Program-made: the position numbers and the translations under genes
The notes under the pieces: generated by a model
The model's input: the letters and a program-made list of their open reading frames with translations, nothing else
Databases searched by the model: none
What the model was told of the DNA's origin: nothing
Shown: piece by piece, positions 1-12,795 of the stretch
Layout: every line of letters starts with the position of its first letter
Numbering within the stretch: the stretch's first letter is position 1
Assembly (NCBI GenBank): GCA_030544235.1
Contig: CM060477.1
Location: 6,592,934 to 6,656,933, forward strand
Length of the DNA: 64,000 nucleotides
Source of the DNA: Lepturacanthus savala
Lineage: Eukaryota; Chordata; Actinopteri; Scombriformes; Trichiuridae
Direction: 5' to 3'

Positions 1-610
1 TTAGAAAGTGCAGGCGTTTCTTTTGGCCTGATTACTGAAATGTTGATGTCACTGGGTGGGCCAGGGTGGCTTAATGTGATCACCGGGAGGAACAGTTTAA
101 GCTGTGCATGTGTGTCTCTTTCTTTCTTGGCTCAGAGATGTGTGCATGTGTGTGTTTCATTGTTTGACTGTTGTGAAAAAGGATTTAATTATGTAAGAGC
201 TCATCTCAGTTTATTCCTGTAAAAAAAAAAAAAGGTAGAAAACTAATTACTTTTCATTGGTTTACTGTTAAGATTGGCAGTGGTTTTAACCATGGTGTTT
301 ACTACTGTAACTGGCTGTCTGCAGTGCATAACAATAATATGAGATGAAAAGCATATGGAATGGAACATACTGCTGAAAACACAGCTGATAGTCATCAGTG
401 ATTTCAGTGGAAGTTGAGGTCCACTTCAGAGGAAGTTTTTCAGAAAGAAAAGACATGAGTCATACACTACATTACCCAACATCCTCAAAAAAAACAACTG
501 AAAGCTTGTTTTGTGCTTTTACATGAATCCTGTCATAAACCATATACTCGGGTGAAATGTCAGGAAGGTGTGAAAAAAAAATGCTGCCCGAGCCAACCTA
601 TGGGCAGTAC
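1..610. other. epb41l2 intron, left edge
   Basis: Downstream (minus-strand) intron of epb41l2 after the second coding exon. It is AT-rich with short poly-A tracts at about 223-234. No exon was recognised. Confidence 0.6.
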
Positions 611-796
611 CTCGGTGTCAGCGCTGGCGTTGGAATGAGATTCTGGTTCTTTTTGCTTCACTTGCTCCGACTTGACCTCCTCCTTCACTTCCACTTCCTC
701 TGCGTGGCCGTTCACTTCTGGGACGGGCACCTCCTCTTCCTGAGTCACCTTGCTTAATGCCTCCTCTGTAGATGGGACGTCCTTTGTCGGAGAGGT
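611..796 (-). CDS. epb41l2: epb41l2 second coding exon
   Basis: On the minus strand the acceptor CACAAAG (AG complement at 797-798) is followed by 186 nt, 62 codons with no stop, ending GAG|GTACTG. Phase 0 at both ends fits the preceding exon across a short 174-bp intron. The peptide begins TSPTKDVPSTEEALSKVTQ and continues as an acidic, Glu/Val/Lys-rich headpiece. Such regions are poorly conserved in the family, so the call depends on splice phase and composition. Confidence 0.82.
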
Positions 797-1200
797 CTTT
801 GTGGGTCAGAAAAAAAACACATCAACTGTTAACTGATGTGATTGGAACACCTGAAAGTGAAGATCTAAAACTTTTACCACTAAATAATTGAAGGTTTTCT
901 TATTAGCCATGTGAATGTAATAACATTTGTAGACCTGCATATGGATGTGCACACACAGCGGTTAGTGTACCTGGCTTTGAGACTTCTGCTTCTTAAGCCA
1001 TGTTGGCAGGTATCGAGAGATTCCCTTGCCCTCTTTCTCCTTCTCCTTCTCTTTTTCCTTCTCCTCTCCCTCGGCTTTGGCGACTTCCTGGGTCTGTTCT
1101 GCGGTCGTCTCCAACTGGTCGGCCTCAGTGGCTGACTCTTCCGCTTTCTCCTTCACCTCGGTCTCAGAGCCCACTTCTGTTGTCATGGTGACACGTCAAC
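611..1200 (-). CDS. epb41l2: epb41l2 (protein 4.1G), N-terminal coding part, partial
   Basis: Membrane-skeleton adaptor of the protein 4.1 family; family members link spectrin-actin to membrane proteins through FERM, SAB and C-terminal domains. Only the N-terminal headpiece is in the window: two exons give 134 residues before the gene runs off the left edge. The protein opens MTTEVGSETEVKEK and has GISRYLPTWLKKQKSQ at about residues 56-71. Human EPB41L2, as I recall it, opens MTTEVGSVSEVKK and has GISRFIPPWLKKQKS, a closer match than EPB41 or EPB41L1. The headpiece is Glu/Lys-rich and probably disordered. The start ATG at 1186-1184 has A at -3 and lies 14 nt inside its exon. The FERM exons are not here. 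Paralogue assignment rests on remembered sequence, not a search. Confidence 0.88.
971..1200 (-). CDS. epb41l2: epb41l2 first coding exon (includes 14 nt of 5'UTR)
   Basis: Read on the minus strand, a pyrimidine-rich acceptor ending CTGCAG (AG complement at 1201-1202) opens the exon. Fourteen untranslated bases precede the ATG at 1186-1184. The coding part 1186-971 is 216 nt, exactly 72 codons, and ends at CAG|GTACAC, so the exon is phase 0. It encodes a run of alternating Glu-Lys (EKEKEKEKEKEG) and then the conserved WLKKQKS block. Confidence 0.9.
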
Positions 1201-3015
1201 CTGCAGAGCAAGAAAGGAACAGTGGAGCATTAGAAAAGAATCACATATAGACAATATTTTTTCTTTTCTAAATCTCTTCTTTTTGGGGTAATATTATCAT
1301 CAGGAAATTCCAAAACACTCATTATAATGATAATCTGTAATATTGGTACTTTAAATAAGAACAGCAGTTTGTTTTGGCTGTATATATATCACAGAGAGGT
1401 GGAGAAGGAAGATCAGACTCCCCACATTTTTGGCAGCAATATGAATTTTTCATGGCACGCAACGTGGATTTTTGTCTGGAGTATCTTTTATAAATGAACC
1501 GCATGGTTTCATAGTTTCTGGCTTTGAGGAGGGATCATTTTCTTTCCAATGAGCAAAAAGACAAACTAAGAATATCTTAAAAAATAAGGCTAAACCTCAT
1601 AAATATGAGGTACTTTATTCATGTCATGTCAGGAGTTAAAGGCCTACAGGCTGCAAAATCAGTTTAGTGGAAAAAAAATGAAATGTATAAAGGTTTTTTT
1701 GGCCAACAGATGTTCAAACACATGAGCTCATCGTAGCTGTTTGAAACATTAGCTCTGGACTTGGAGGCATGTCTCTTTTACACAAGTACACAAAACCGCA
1801 AGAGTTGGCGATGTCATTATGTCACATAACAAGTTTCACCTGTGTCAGCAGCTTAACGGCTGGTTACCAGCTGTCACGCATTCATGAACACATGTTAGAC
1901 AGTCAGTCCAGTGACATGCACAGTGAAGTCAAACTATGGTTATAGCTCCATCAGGCCATCTACTTAGACTACTGTCATTGTCCTAATATATAGGCACAGG
2001 ACAAAATCAATTTATTGTTGAAATTATGTCTCCTACACTACAACAGGAACAGTTAGTTTTGGGCTGTTACTGGTTGACATTTTACAGTCACAGACCACAA
2101 CAAAAGTCTAAAGAGTTAGCAAGTTAGCAACCCAGAGCTAAACAGGCATGATGGACAATCTTGCAATATATATATATAGTGTACGTTCTGTATTCTAGCA
2201 TTTTTTGCAGATGAGATGCACCTAATCCCTTCTGGTTTCTGCGTTATCTGACAGCCAACAGCCGTTTACGTTTTGCATATTGTTTGACTTTCTGCTCCAC
2301 AGTTGGCATGAAATTCTAGTGCATATGCAGATCACCTCATCCACCACAGGAGTACATTGAATTTCAATCACATTATCAGTGTAGCTAACATGTCTAGATT
2401 TAGTTGGACTGATAAAATAATTAGATTTTTTATACATTATTCAGATTTTCCAGTTGCATGGCTTCTCTTTCTCTCACTTTCTCTCCTATCTCTGTTCCCT
2501 TTAGGGATGATGGTACATGTAATAGTTTTTATTGCCATGTTAGAGAGGCTCAGTGATTTAGAAGCACGGGTCCATTGGAAACCCAACCGTTAGCTGCTGT
2601 AGTTACCAGCATCCCAGTTCTCCTACTCTCTTGTGAACACATGGTGCATGTAAATAGTTTTTTTCTTCTTCATTGCATTCCGGGCAGTCTATGGACCACG
2701 TCCATAACACAATGACGATGAAGTACGGTTTATCAGCTGGCGTTAGCAGACACACACTGAAAAGAGAACCGCTCGATTCTTATAATCTGAGTCATTGCTT
2801 TTACCCTGCAGCTGTGGTTAACACGCACACACTCTTCAACCCAAATATCTTTGGCAGCGCTGTCCACACACACCCCATCGCAGAAACAGATAAATTCATT
2901 CAGCATGACAGAAATTTGTCGGTGACACTGGATAGCCATGACACTGGTCTTGAGGGGGTTGTTGAGATCAGAAGCTGCAGACTACGGGTGTCTACCTGCA
3001 GCCTGCCTCGCTGTG

Positions 3016-3016
<1 letters not shown>

Positions 3017-3048
<32 letters not shown>
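3017..3048. repeat. (TG)n microsatellite
   Basis: About 15 uninterrupted TG units. A complementary (AC)n tract lies about 220 bp downstream at 3270-3300, so the two could pair as an inverted pair. Confidence 0.95.
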
Positions 3049-3049
<1 letters not shown>

Positions 3050-3269
3050 ACAACCACCATGATTCACTCACTATTAAGACATCATTCTTTATCCTTTCAC
3101 TGTTACAGAATCTTTCTCCCTGCCTGGTTTACACCATCACTCTCTCTGTGTCTCCCAAGCCTTCTCTCTCTGGTTCTATTATTCATTACATCATCTGCAT
3201 CTCACTTCCTGACCATCTCTGACTTTCTCACTTTCTCTTTTCTGCCCTGCCACCTTCAATAAGAGAGGA

Positions 3270-3300
<31 letters not shown>
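3270..3300. repeat. (AC)n microsatellite, lightly interrupted
   Basis: AC repeat grading into GCAC units up to about 3320. Confidence 0.9.
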
Positions 3301-3745
3301 GCACGCACGCACATGCACACACTCGTACACAGCCCCAGTGCAGCAGTAGTGGGTGGGGAGAGGAAATAAAAATAGAACAGGTCTCCTTACGCATGGTCGG
3401 CTAATGAGGTACGGAGGGGGGAGAGGTGTGTGTTTAAAAGTCGGAAAAGGCAATTTACTGTTTGCAAAATGACAAAAATAAAAATATACTGAGCTCTAAG
3501 CATATAAAGAGGGAAGCAGGGTAATGTCTGTTTGGAGATAGCGCGGCATAAAGTCACCCGTTAGTCTGCACTTGATCCGGTTTGAAGACCAGAGTTGCAG
3601 CTTATGTTTGCAAAAACAATATTGACTTAGTATTTCTAGAAAGAACATGATGATTCTTGAATTTGAGTCAAATGGAGCCGGAGACAGATACTGTAGCTAC
3701 AGCAAAAACAGGTGATCAAAACATGTAATGGGATGTCATTTAGGC

Positions 3746-4265
3746 CAGTGGTTCTCAAAGTGGGGTCCGGGACCCCCAGTGGTCCTTGAAAAGTTTACAT
3801 TTGTAAAAAAGACTGACATCATTTAAAATAAATGTATTTTTTAATAGTATTTATTTCCTATTATTTGTGTATTATTTTCCCTTTGCAGATGAATTTATTT
3901 AATTTCATTTCCCACTGTATATATTAAGGTGAAAATGATAAGTAAATAAAGAAATACATTTAAATATTAATAAATGAATTGGAACTCATATAAATATAAA
4001 AATTATACACAAATTAATTTTATGAATTAATTAAATGGAAAATGTAACAAATATGGACATTTACATATATTTATGTATGTACGGAGTCAATATTTATTTA
4101 TTTTTTCCTGATTATGGAAGTTTCAGTCCTCCATATTTTTGGCCTTGGGTTTATGACACTTTCTTTTATAAAGCATCTTAAAGCACAGATATTATGAGAT
4201 AGGATCCTTGGTCTAGTTTTCATGAGTGTAAGGGTCCTTGATGTGAAAAAGTTTAAGAATCACTG
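3746..4265. mobile_element. Non-autonomous hAT-like element
   Basis: The left end reads CAGTGGTTCTCAAAGTGG and the right end AAGTTTAAGAATCACTG, an imperfect terminal inverted repeat. It is flanked by an 8-bp direct repeat with one mismatch: ATTTAGGC at 3738-3745 and ATTTAAGC at 4266-4273. An 8-bp target duplication and CAG...CTG ends are diagnostic of hAT transposons. The interior is AT-rich with no transposase reading frame. A related copy lies at 22975-23555. Confidence 0.82.
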
Positions 4266-6024
4266 ATTTAAGCGACTTATCTAGCTATATGCACATGGTA
4301 AACCAGATACTCGAACATGCAAGAAAAGGGGAGTTTGTGAATAATTTGGTGCGTTAAGGCTGCCGTCTGTGCTTCGGCTCCACATTCTTTTAAATTTTTT
4401 ATATGTGTGAGGTGCTAGATTTGGTCCATGCACGTACTATGCTACTATGTATTCCTCCATTCACTCAACCCTGATGTAGTTATCAAAACAGGTCTGTTAC
4501 TACCTACTTCCTGCACTTTCCTCTCCTCGGTGACACTGTTTCTCAATGGACCGACTCACAGCATGCATGTGAGTTGGCGTCAGACCGCAGCCTCGTCACG
4601 GCCACTTTAGCCCTACTTTACGCTTTCCCTACAACTGTCCAACACCGGCAGGAGCCATACTCTTTCTCTTATAACTTCTTTACATCCACCTTCAATTCTA
4701 TCTGACATTTCTTTCCATCTTTCTTTTGCTGCGCTGTGGGGCCGAGTGCCTCTTTTTCTTTTTGATTAAATTCGCTGCGCCCATCTCTCTTCCCTCAATC
4801 CCTTTCTTCCGGGCCCCCCTTTCAATCCCCTCCATTCGCTTCGTCACGTTATCTCCCCTGAAACCCCTCCTTTTTCTCCCCGCTTCCCACAGTCTATATA
4901 AACAATAGCCATGACATTGGTAAGGCCCCTCTTCATATATACACAGAGATGCACTCACCGGATGGTTGATGGTAGTAAAACCATAATTCCGACCCGTATA
5001 GGATTTAATCTCTGGCAGTTATATGAAACTGGCAGTCATCACAATACAGTTTTTTCTATACATGACTGAGACAGCAGTTTCACAGTATTGGGGTCAAATG
5101 TGGCTTTAGTGTATGTTAAGTAGACACGCGTCATCCCCTAAGAAATAAAATCCAAGACTATTTATGGATGTCATCTTCACAGTGAATTTTGGTGCCTTTT
5201 ATGGGACTATTTCACAGCTAATTAGAAGTGATCAACAAACCTCCAGTTGTCCAAAACAGGCAAGAAAAAAAGTCTACAGATTCACGATAAACACAAACAG
5301 CGAGTCCTGCTAATTCAATTAGGTGAGGCATTTCTGTGTTTGTGTGCATGCACATGATTTTCTGATTCAACTTGACTTAATCTTTCTATCCAGATCTCTC
5401 TAACACACACTTCAAGAGGCATATAGCTCAGCTTACTTCATAATCTTATCTGTAAGCTTACATACATGCAGTTGACAGCAGCTTTATCAGAAAACCTCTT
5501 ATTTGCTTGAATCGACCCCGCCCATTTCTTATGGTATGTTTCAATGAATGATTGCTGAACATGACTGTGACAGCAAAGAACTAAAATATATGGGAATAAA
5601 AAATGACAAGAGTGATTGGACACTTTACAACAAGCTACACTACAAAACAGTAAATTCATGCTAACGTCCATTCTCAACCAACCACGTGTTGCACTCGTTA
5701 GTTTTTAGTTTATGAATGATTAAATAATTGCGAAGGTGAAGTGATGGATGGAACTTATCCCTTACCTCCTTGCTTTCGTTTCCCCTGTTTACTCCTTCCC
5801 ACTTCCTGTTTTCTTTCTCTTTGTTCTCACTTTATTTTGCTCTTTAGCTGTTCTCTCTGCTCTCCGCCATTGTGTTTTTTCTTCTTTCACTTTCCACCTC
5901 TCAGCAAACGCCCGCCCTACAAACTGTCATTGCCATTTTCTCTCCTCCATCCTCTCCTCTCTCCCTCGGAGCTCTGCGCCTGCTTCCCCCAGGATGATTG
6001 CTCCGAGAAAACGAGGGCAGGAAA

Positions 6025-6028
<4 letters not shown>

Positions 6029-6061
<33 letters not shown>
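6029..6061. repeat. (GA)n microsatellite
   Basis: About 16 uninterrupted AG units, following a pyrimidine-rich stretch (about 5770-5990). The strand asymmetry creates long but spurious open frames. Confidence 0.95.
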
Positions 6062-6063
<2 letters not shown>

Positions 6064-7930
6064 AGGTGGAGAAGCGTGGGCTAAACGGAGTGAGGGAGGA
6101 AGACACAAGAGATGGAGAGGTGAAAGATGGATGGATGAAAGAGGACGACTGAGACCCCACCTACTGCACCAGATTACTAATGGACATGGCAAATTATGCT
6201 TCCTTTTAATTCACAGTCCTTCCTTCATTTCATCTCAGGAAAGCTAGCATGGCAAGCTTTTTTTCACCTCCTCTTTCTTTCACAAAATAAACCATCTCCT
6301 TTTCTCTTGCCTTGCTTTGAAACACATTGCTCTTGTTTTCCGGTTCTCATTCCCACAGACAATCCTCACCACAGAGAGCTGTTACTACATGTCTTTGGCC
6401 TGCACCACTTTCAAAACAGCCTTTTTACAATGTACAGGAAAGAAAGTGAAATAAATATTCAGTAAATACAAAGCAATAAACCTTGGACAATAACATCAAG
6501 ACAGATGCTCCCCACCTATCAGATTTTTCTAATTTGGTTAAAAAATCCCAGCGGAATAGACAGAATAGTTCTGCAGTTTTATGCGCTGTTTTTACCCCTC
6601 ACATCTTTATAAACACCATATTGCAGTCAAACAACTCACAGAAATGCAAACAGTCCCCTGCTTACAACTTTATTGCTGCCTGTCCGAGTTATAGAGGTCG
6701 TTGGCATAGCAACGACAACTTCCTGATCTGGCCTGTGGTCGGGAGATAAAATTTTATGAGCAACAGATACCGGGTTTGGGTGTAAAAGCAAAGTAAAGGA
6801 AAAAAGAGAGAGAAAGAAAAAAGATGAATGTAACTTGTGTTTTAAATGTTTATGTTTTTTTTTATCTGATAAAAGTCTCATAAAAAAAACATATACCAGC
6901 TGTCCCGGTCTGAGAGGCAGAGTGGGGGCAGAGGGGATGAACAGGTTTCCATGGCAACGACATTCATGGGGTACAACAATAAATCCCCATGGAGACAAGA
7001 GATTACCACAGCAAAAATACAGATTAGTGAACAAGCGTACTGTAGAAATGACAATAGAGATTATGACCGTGCCTAAACCCATTTCAAACCCCATCCGATT
7101 TACATCTGATATTATACACGCCACAATCACAGGAAACGCTGCTCTTCTCCCTCCATCCCGCTGATGTGCCACACCCACAACAAAAGACAGACCAACTCAT
7201 CAACTAAACATTTCCCCAAAGAACATGAGAAAGAAACATTTCTCTTCCTTCTTTTAAAGCAAACTTGTTTTTTGTTTGTTTTTAGGCGCTACTCCAGCTA
7301 AACGTCATTTCCAAACCAGTCCAACCTACGAAGGCTTTGATGCGTCGATAAAAAGATTGATGTGGGCGGCGATTCAAAGGTCTGGAACCAGGCTGACCAG
7401 ACTGTGGAAAGTACTAACAGGTGCTACTATATCATAACATTAGAAATCTTATAGGGATATGCATGCAATTTATAGAAATGCCTCACATAATTTAATGTGT
7501 ATGCGATAACTTTCTTTCTTCAGAGCCGCTGAAACTAACTTTAACACGATGCCTGCATTTCATGGATGTGGTCACACCAGGAGCAAGATCAAAGTTTGTT
7601 GATGTGAACTGAGTACATGTAGTCTTAACCTTTATACCTGTAATGTGCATTTTTTTTTGCATATTTCAGGGTTTAATTTTTTTGATAATCCTGCATTTTC
7701 TAGGGTTTTAGACATGAAATTTGGTGAAGGATTGTTTTAAGATTTTTTTTAAAGATCGATCGAACCTTTTTACAGTGTGCTGTAAGCAAAAGTGCCATGG
7801 AATCACATACGGCCATTTTTTTCATATTAAGAATATGAAATTAATTAAATATTTGGTAGTTATGAACAGGACTGAAGTGGATTAAAGGATTTCTGAAAAA
7901 AAGAATAATAACGTATACTCTTTTAGAGCG

Positions 7931-8285
7931 GGCGACACGGTGGAGCAGGGGTTAGCGCTGTTGCTTCACAGCAAGAAGGTCGCAGGTTCAAGACCTCCTT
8001 GGTCCTGGGTCTGGGACCCTTCTGTGTGGAGTTTGCATGTTCTCCCCGTGTCTGCGTGGGTTTTCACCGGGTACTCCGGCTTCCTCCCGCAGTCCAAAAA
8101 CATGCTCAGGTTAATTGGCAACTCTAAATTGCCCATAGGTGTGAGTGAATGGTGTGTGTGCCCCATGATTGGCTGGCGACCATCTGGGGTGTATCCCTGC
8201 CTCTCGCCGTAACGCGCTGGGATAGGCTCCAGCAGACCCCTGCGACCCTAATGAGGAACAAGCAGGTATAGAAAATGACTGACTG
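7931..8285 (+). mobile_element. tRNA-headed SINE-like retroposon with target duplication
   Basis: The 5' head (GGCGACACGGTGGAGCAGG...) carries tRNA-like A box (GTGGAGCAGGGGTTAGCG) and B box (GGTTCAAGACC) sequences about 40 bp apart. The body (TGTGGAGTTTGCATGTTCTCC...) is a very widespread fish interspersed repeat as I remember it, and the 3' end is a short GACT tail. It is bounded by a perfect 14-bp direct repeat, ACTCTTTTAGAGCG, at 7917-7930 and 8286-8299. This marks the insertion as retroposition by LINE machinery. The perfect duplication suggests a fairly recent insertion. It is not a functional tRNA gene. Confidence 0.88.
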
Positions 8286-9284
8286 ACTCTTTTAGAGCGC
8301 TTCAAATATATGCCGTTTTGGCACACAATCAGATATTTGTCAGAATTTATAGAACAGGTATGAAGGTTTAATACCATTCGCTAACTAAGCATGCCGCTAA
8401 TGCTAATGGAGGCAGCTTCGTTCGCCCCGAACCATCCCACTAACAAAAAACAATGATTGATAGCGTGCCATAGAAACCCATGGAACCTACAAGAAGAAAC
8501 CTACAAGCAGGAAGCTTTCAACAGCTAAATGTGGCTATAGCCTGCAGGCCAGTTAACATGGTGGAGGACTAGGGCATGCGTGATATAATCCAAATTGGAT
8601 CCAAGACTGCACTTAAATTACTACTGAGAGCCACTGTCGTATCAAAGATATACAAACTGTATAATGAGCGATCTTGTTTTTATCCCATGGCGCAAGGGGA
8701 TGTTTTTGTGAGTCTATTTTTTTTCCCACAATTACGATGTGTGTTTTGCAGTGATGGATGCAGGGAGTGATCTTTAATCGGTACTGAAGTAATGGAAAAC
8801 TTAGCTGCCAATGTGTCCCATCTGTTGCCTGTTGAGCTTGAGTTTTAAAAAGCTAAATGCTGTACCTGTGAGGGTTCCTGATCATCTGTGTCATTGTTTT
8901 GTGTTGTTACAACAACAACAACAAGTGCACACACATTTGTCTAAGGCAAACATTTCTGTCTGCTCCCTTGCTGATAAGCGTTTTAACAAATGGTCCTTTA
9001 TGGTGTCAACTGGCAGAAGACAGGATTGAGGAGTCCCTCCCAGCATCAACATATTGGAAAACGCAGCTTTCATTCCAATTCAGAAAAGTATTGCTTAACA
9101 AGTAGGAATAGTCTGGTCAAGTTTAAAAAGCCTGTGGTGCACAAATCTGCCAAAAACAAATCCAAGTTGTGTTTTTTTTTCAGTGTTAGGCTATATGTTG
9201 CAATTTCAGAATATTGCACAATTACTCAAACACATTCAAATTCAAACACATGACAATTTAGATCTGGTATTGACAGCTTAATAG

Positions 9285-9445
9285 TATGGCAGGCGTTCAT
9301 AAACTTTTCAACCCCCAACCCCCAAAATACTGGGGCCAGAGACTCGCGACCCCCACTATAAATTGACCTGCGACCTATGCTGTCACTAATCGTTTGTAAT
9401 CACTTCGGGGGTCACATGGGTATAAAGAAAAGAAGCTGGTGACAT
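9285..9445. repeat. Degraded interspersed repeat (hAT-like flavour)
   Basis: Contains GACTCGCGACCCCCACTATAA followed by GGGGGTCAC, resembling the 'gacccccag' ends of fish hAT-type repeats. No clean terminal repeats or target duplication could be found. Confidence 0.35.
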
Positions 9446-10659
9446 ATTTTTTTTTCTTTAAATCTTTAGTCATAATTATGTCTACAATAAACTACTTGTA
9501 ATTGTTTTAAAATTGTACTTTATTTCTGGAAATCATCATGCGAAACCAACCCACTATTCCACCACAGTTCAGCAGCTGACAGCGGCTGAGCCCCAGTTTG
9601 GTTTTGAAATAACCACACACGCGCACACACACACGCACACACACACAGTGTAGAATCCAAATCTGTTTTGTTCTCTCTTAACTGTAACTCCCCCTTCACA
9701 TTAGCCACATGAACAGCTCAGTAGGAATATTGTCTTTTTCATAATAGAGGCAAAAAAAACCTAAATATTTTCTACATGTAAATGCGGTTAATGTGCTGGT
9801 GTAAAAAATTCTGAACGTGCCTGTCCGTGTACGCTGGCCTCTGACCCTCAAATTGAGGATTACACAAAGGATAATCCCTGTGTATGTGTGTGTCTGCCTG
9901 CCTGTCTGTCTATTCATCCCTTCATTTTACCCTTCTCCTGCTCTGCACCTGATTTTCCAACATTTCACTGCCCCGACGGAGCAGCCGCATCGACACAAAA
10001 CACTCACGAGCGACTCTGCGGTCTGAGCTGCTGGTGTTTTACCAAATAAGAGGTCAGCTCGGAATAAGTGATGCTTAAATGACCGACGCTGTGTCATTAC
10101 TTCACTCGGTGTGTTATTACAGCCGGCTCATAACACTTATTGTCTACTGCAAATCTCTACTTTTTCCCCCCTTTTTTCAACAACACCAAGCTCCGCTCTA
10201 CTATAAATAATATTCAGCAATTATTCATAGTAGTATTTTTATTTTGGTCAACTCAAACGATTTCACTAAGTAAATATATGTAGTAAAGTGTACAATTAAA
10301 AGAGCGGGAAAAACGTGTAGGCTGATAATAAATATTCTGCATTTACAATAGGTTTGGGCTGATTTTCAATATTGAAACATCGTAAAATTTCGACCATAAG
10401 CAATATTTTTCACAATATCAAATTCATTTCTATTATTATTTGTAAATTATGTTTATATAATATATACTTCATTCCCTGCTGCAAGTCTAAGATGCAGTTC
10501 ACTGCTTTGCTTATTCTACAGTGTGGTTTGTGGGAATATAAAACCTTACGAAGAAGCAGCGATCCGTGTTTAATGCTTCACAAAGCTGGAACAAATGCTC
10601 AGAAAACTGCACGCCTGCTGCAAAATTCAACAATGCAATTATATTGTTATATTTTATTG

Positions 10660-10925
10660 TTGTTGTTTTTTGTTTGTCTTCTCCAGCCAAAATTCTACGG
10701 TTCCAGCTCCTTGAATGTGAATATTTTCTGATTTCTTTAGTTCTCTGACTGTAAACAGCATTTTCTTTGTGGGCAGTTGGTCAGGACAAAATAAGACAAT
10801 TCTTCCTCAGCTTTGAGGAGATCTGATCCTCATTTTTCACAATTTTCTGACATTTTATAAAACAACAAATTAATTGTTTGATAAAAAATAAGATACAGAT
10901 TATAACTGAAAACATTAATAGGCCT
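10660..10925 (-). repeat. Fragment of 'GCAACTAACGATTA' hAT-type family, antisense
   Basis: The segment running from GAATGTGAATATTTTCTGAT through GACATTTTATAAAACAACAA resembles the reverse complement of a common fish repeat I recall, whose ends read like GCTGCAACTAACGATTAT. Other relics are at 12628-12795, 30235-30560, 40010-40390 and 46373-46586. It is heavily mutated with no coding capacity. Confidence 0.5.
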
Positions 10926-11236
10926 AATTCTTAGTCCCAGGTGATCTTTATTAAGCTTTTTTGCACATTCAGCCAATGCTTTTAGGGGAATGCCAACAGT
11001 ATTCCATCTATTCTTCTCTCACTTTCTCACACAGTTTCATTAGTTTCCGTTTCATTTTGTTTTTTGGCACATCAGGTGAAATACATGTCTATTCTTAGGG
11101 AAACTGTACATAACAGAAAATAGAATAAAAAATTTTTGTGATTACAATACAATCGGTTGACGCAAGACAAGAAAATTACTTAGATCAAATATATACCTTA
11201 TGTGCCCTGTATTTTATTGTTGAAAGTTTCTCTTTC

Positions 11237-11262
11237 TATGTGTGTGTGTGTGTGTGTGTGTG
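11237..11262. repeat. (GT)n microsatellite cluster
   Basis: GT tract; further GT-rich tracts follow at about 11377-11412 and 11525-11563, separated by purine-rich sequence. Confidence 0.85.
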
Positions 11263-12627
11263 CGTGTATGTGTGTGAGAATAATGGGTCAGCTCATAACT
11301 ACTATTGTTAGGCTAACTGCTAAACTCCCCTATTCAGCGATTAGAGCAGTCAGGCGCAAGTGCCCTGCCTGTGTGAATGTGTGTGTCCGTGTGTGTCCGT
11401 GTGTGTGTGTGCAAGACAAAGAAAGAGAGTATGGGTGGGTCACACGGGTGCAGAGGAGAGCAGATACAGTTAACTGTGCACGTGAGAGAACAAGGGTGAA
11501 AAAGAAGAGAGAAGAAGAAAGCAAGCGTGTGTTCGTGCGTGTGTATGTGTTCGTGTGTGTGTAAAAGACAAAGAAAAGACAGTGAAACCCATAGTGAAAC
11601 CACACAGGTTAATGTGAGACTCTCCCAAGAAGCAGTGGGTGTGGTGTTGCTATGGTAACGTACATCCCATAGAGGGTGGAAACGACAGGTGCCTCGGCAA
11701 AACAAATGACTTCATGGACATCGACTAGACTCATTATTACAGCTAGGTAGTGATGAAAGTGGCTGAAAGTAGAGACGTGTGGATAATCAGGTGTTTATAT
11801 TATCAGAAAGCTTTGAACTGTGTCACCACAATGTCAAAACTGGCATTTGTCTATTGTAAGAGCAAATTCATATAATCTCACTATGAAATTCCATTTAGTG
11901 TGTACATCAGTAAGTGAACTCATCACATTTAATTCACTTCAATATGTTTATACATCACCCTGAATGAGAAAGTCTTTGTCCCAGTAGTAGGTACAGTCGG
12001 TTGTTTCCTTTAGTGTAAAACTAGCCTACAATGCAGGGCAGTGGCACAATTATCACTGTTTCTGTGGCTTTCATGGTTTTTTAATATGCTTTTAAAGAGG
12101 TCCTGAGCAGAGCTCTCAGTCTCCAGTAATTGGCACTTCACTACTAAAAGCTCCTGATTTGGACGAAATGATTCAGTATTCATAAGTGTACTATGCTTCC
12201 TGTGAAATTATTAGAAATCCTCTAAGACTCGAATATTTAAAAAGACTTCATAGAGTGTTGAGTATGACTATTGATCTATTGCTGCAGCTATAGCATAATA
12301 TTTCATATAACATAGTCCATCATAGCATAATAGTCCAGTGTATTATATGTTATTAGGGAAAATAAGGACAAAACAGAAGCTTTCACATATAGATTTCTGA
12401 GTTTACATGGTGCACCTGAATGCACCATGAAGTCCATTGTTTTTACATACTTTCTCTATATAAGAGTAAAGCAGAAAGAATGAGTTGTTCGAGAATTAAT
12501 TAATAAACATGCTGACCATGAACCACAACGTCCCATTAAAATATTGTCAGTGTCTGTCTTTGCATGTCTTTTCCCAGTGTCTCTCTCTCTTTTAACATAC
12601 TTTAATGAAAGCCAGCATTTCCTAGTT

Positions 12628-12795
12628 CCAGCTTCTCAATTTTGCAGGTTGACTGCTTTAATTTATCTGTTGTGACAGTAAACTGTGTCCTTTTGGTGAG
12701 AAGAACATGTGATGTTATGATCTTGAGCTCAGGACGGTGTGACTATTATTTTTACCAAATAATTAGTCAATTTATTGAGAAATATCTGATTACTC
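12628..12795. repeat. Relic of 'GCAACTAACGATTA' hAT-type family
   Basis: CAGCTTCTCAATTTTGCAGG through ATAATTAGTCAATTTATTGAG resembles the interior and end of the same repeat family as at 10660-10925. It is a short degraded copy. Confidence 0.4.

Noticed and set aside
5741..6247. 168-codon plus-strand frame, Pro/Leu/Ser-rich then Arg-Glu repeats
   Set aside because: Made from a pyrimidine-rich tract followed by a GA microsatellite; no splice structure or homology.
6636..7178. 180-codon minus-strand frame
   Set aside because: Low-complexity, no recognised domain, lies inside the epb41l2 intron with no supporting splice sites or promoter.
7931..8010. tRNA gene
   Set aside because: A and B boxes are present but the sequence is the head of a SINE-like element with a target duplication, not a foldable tRNA.
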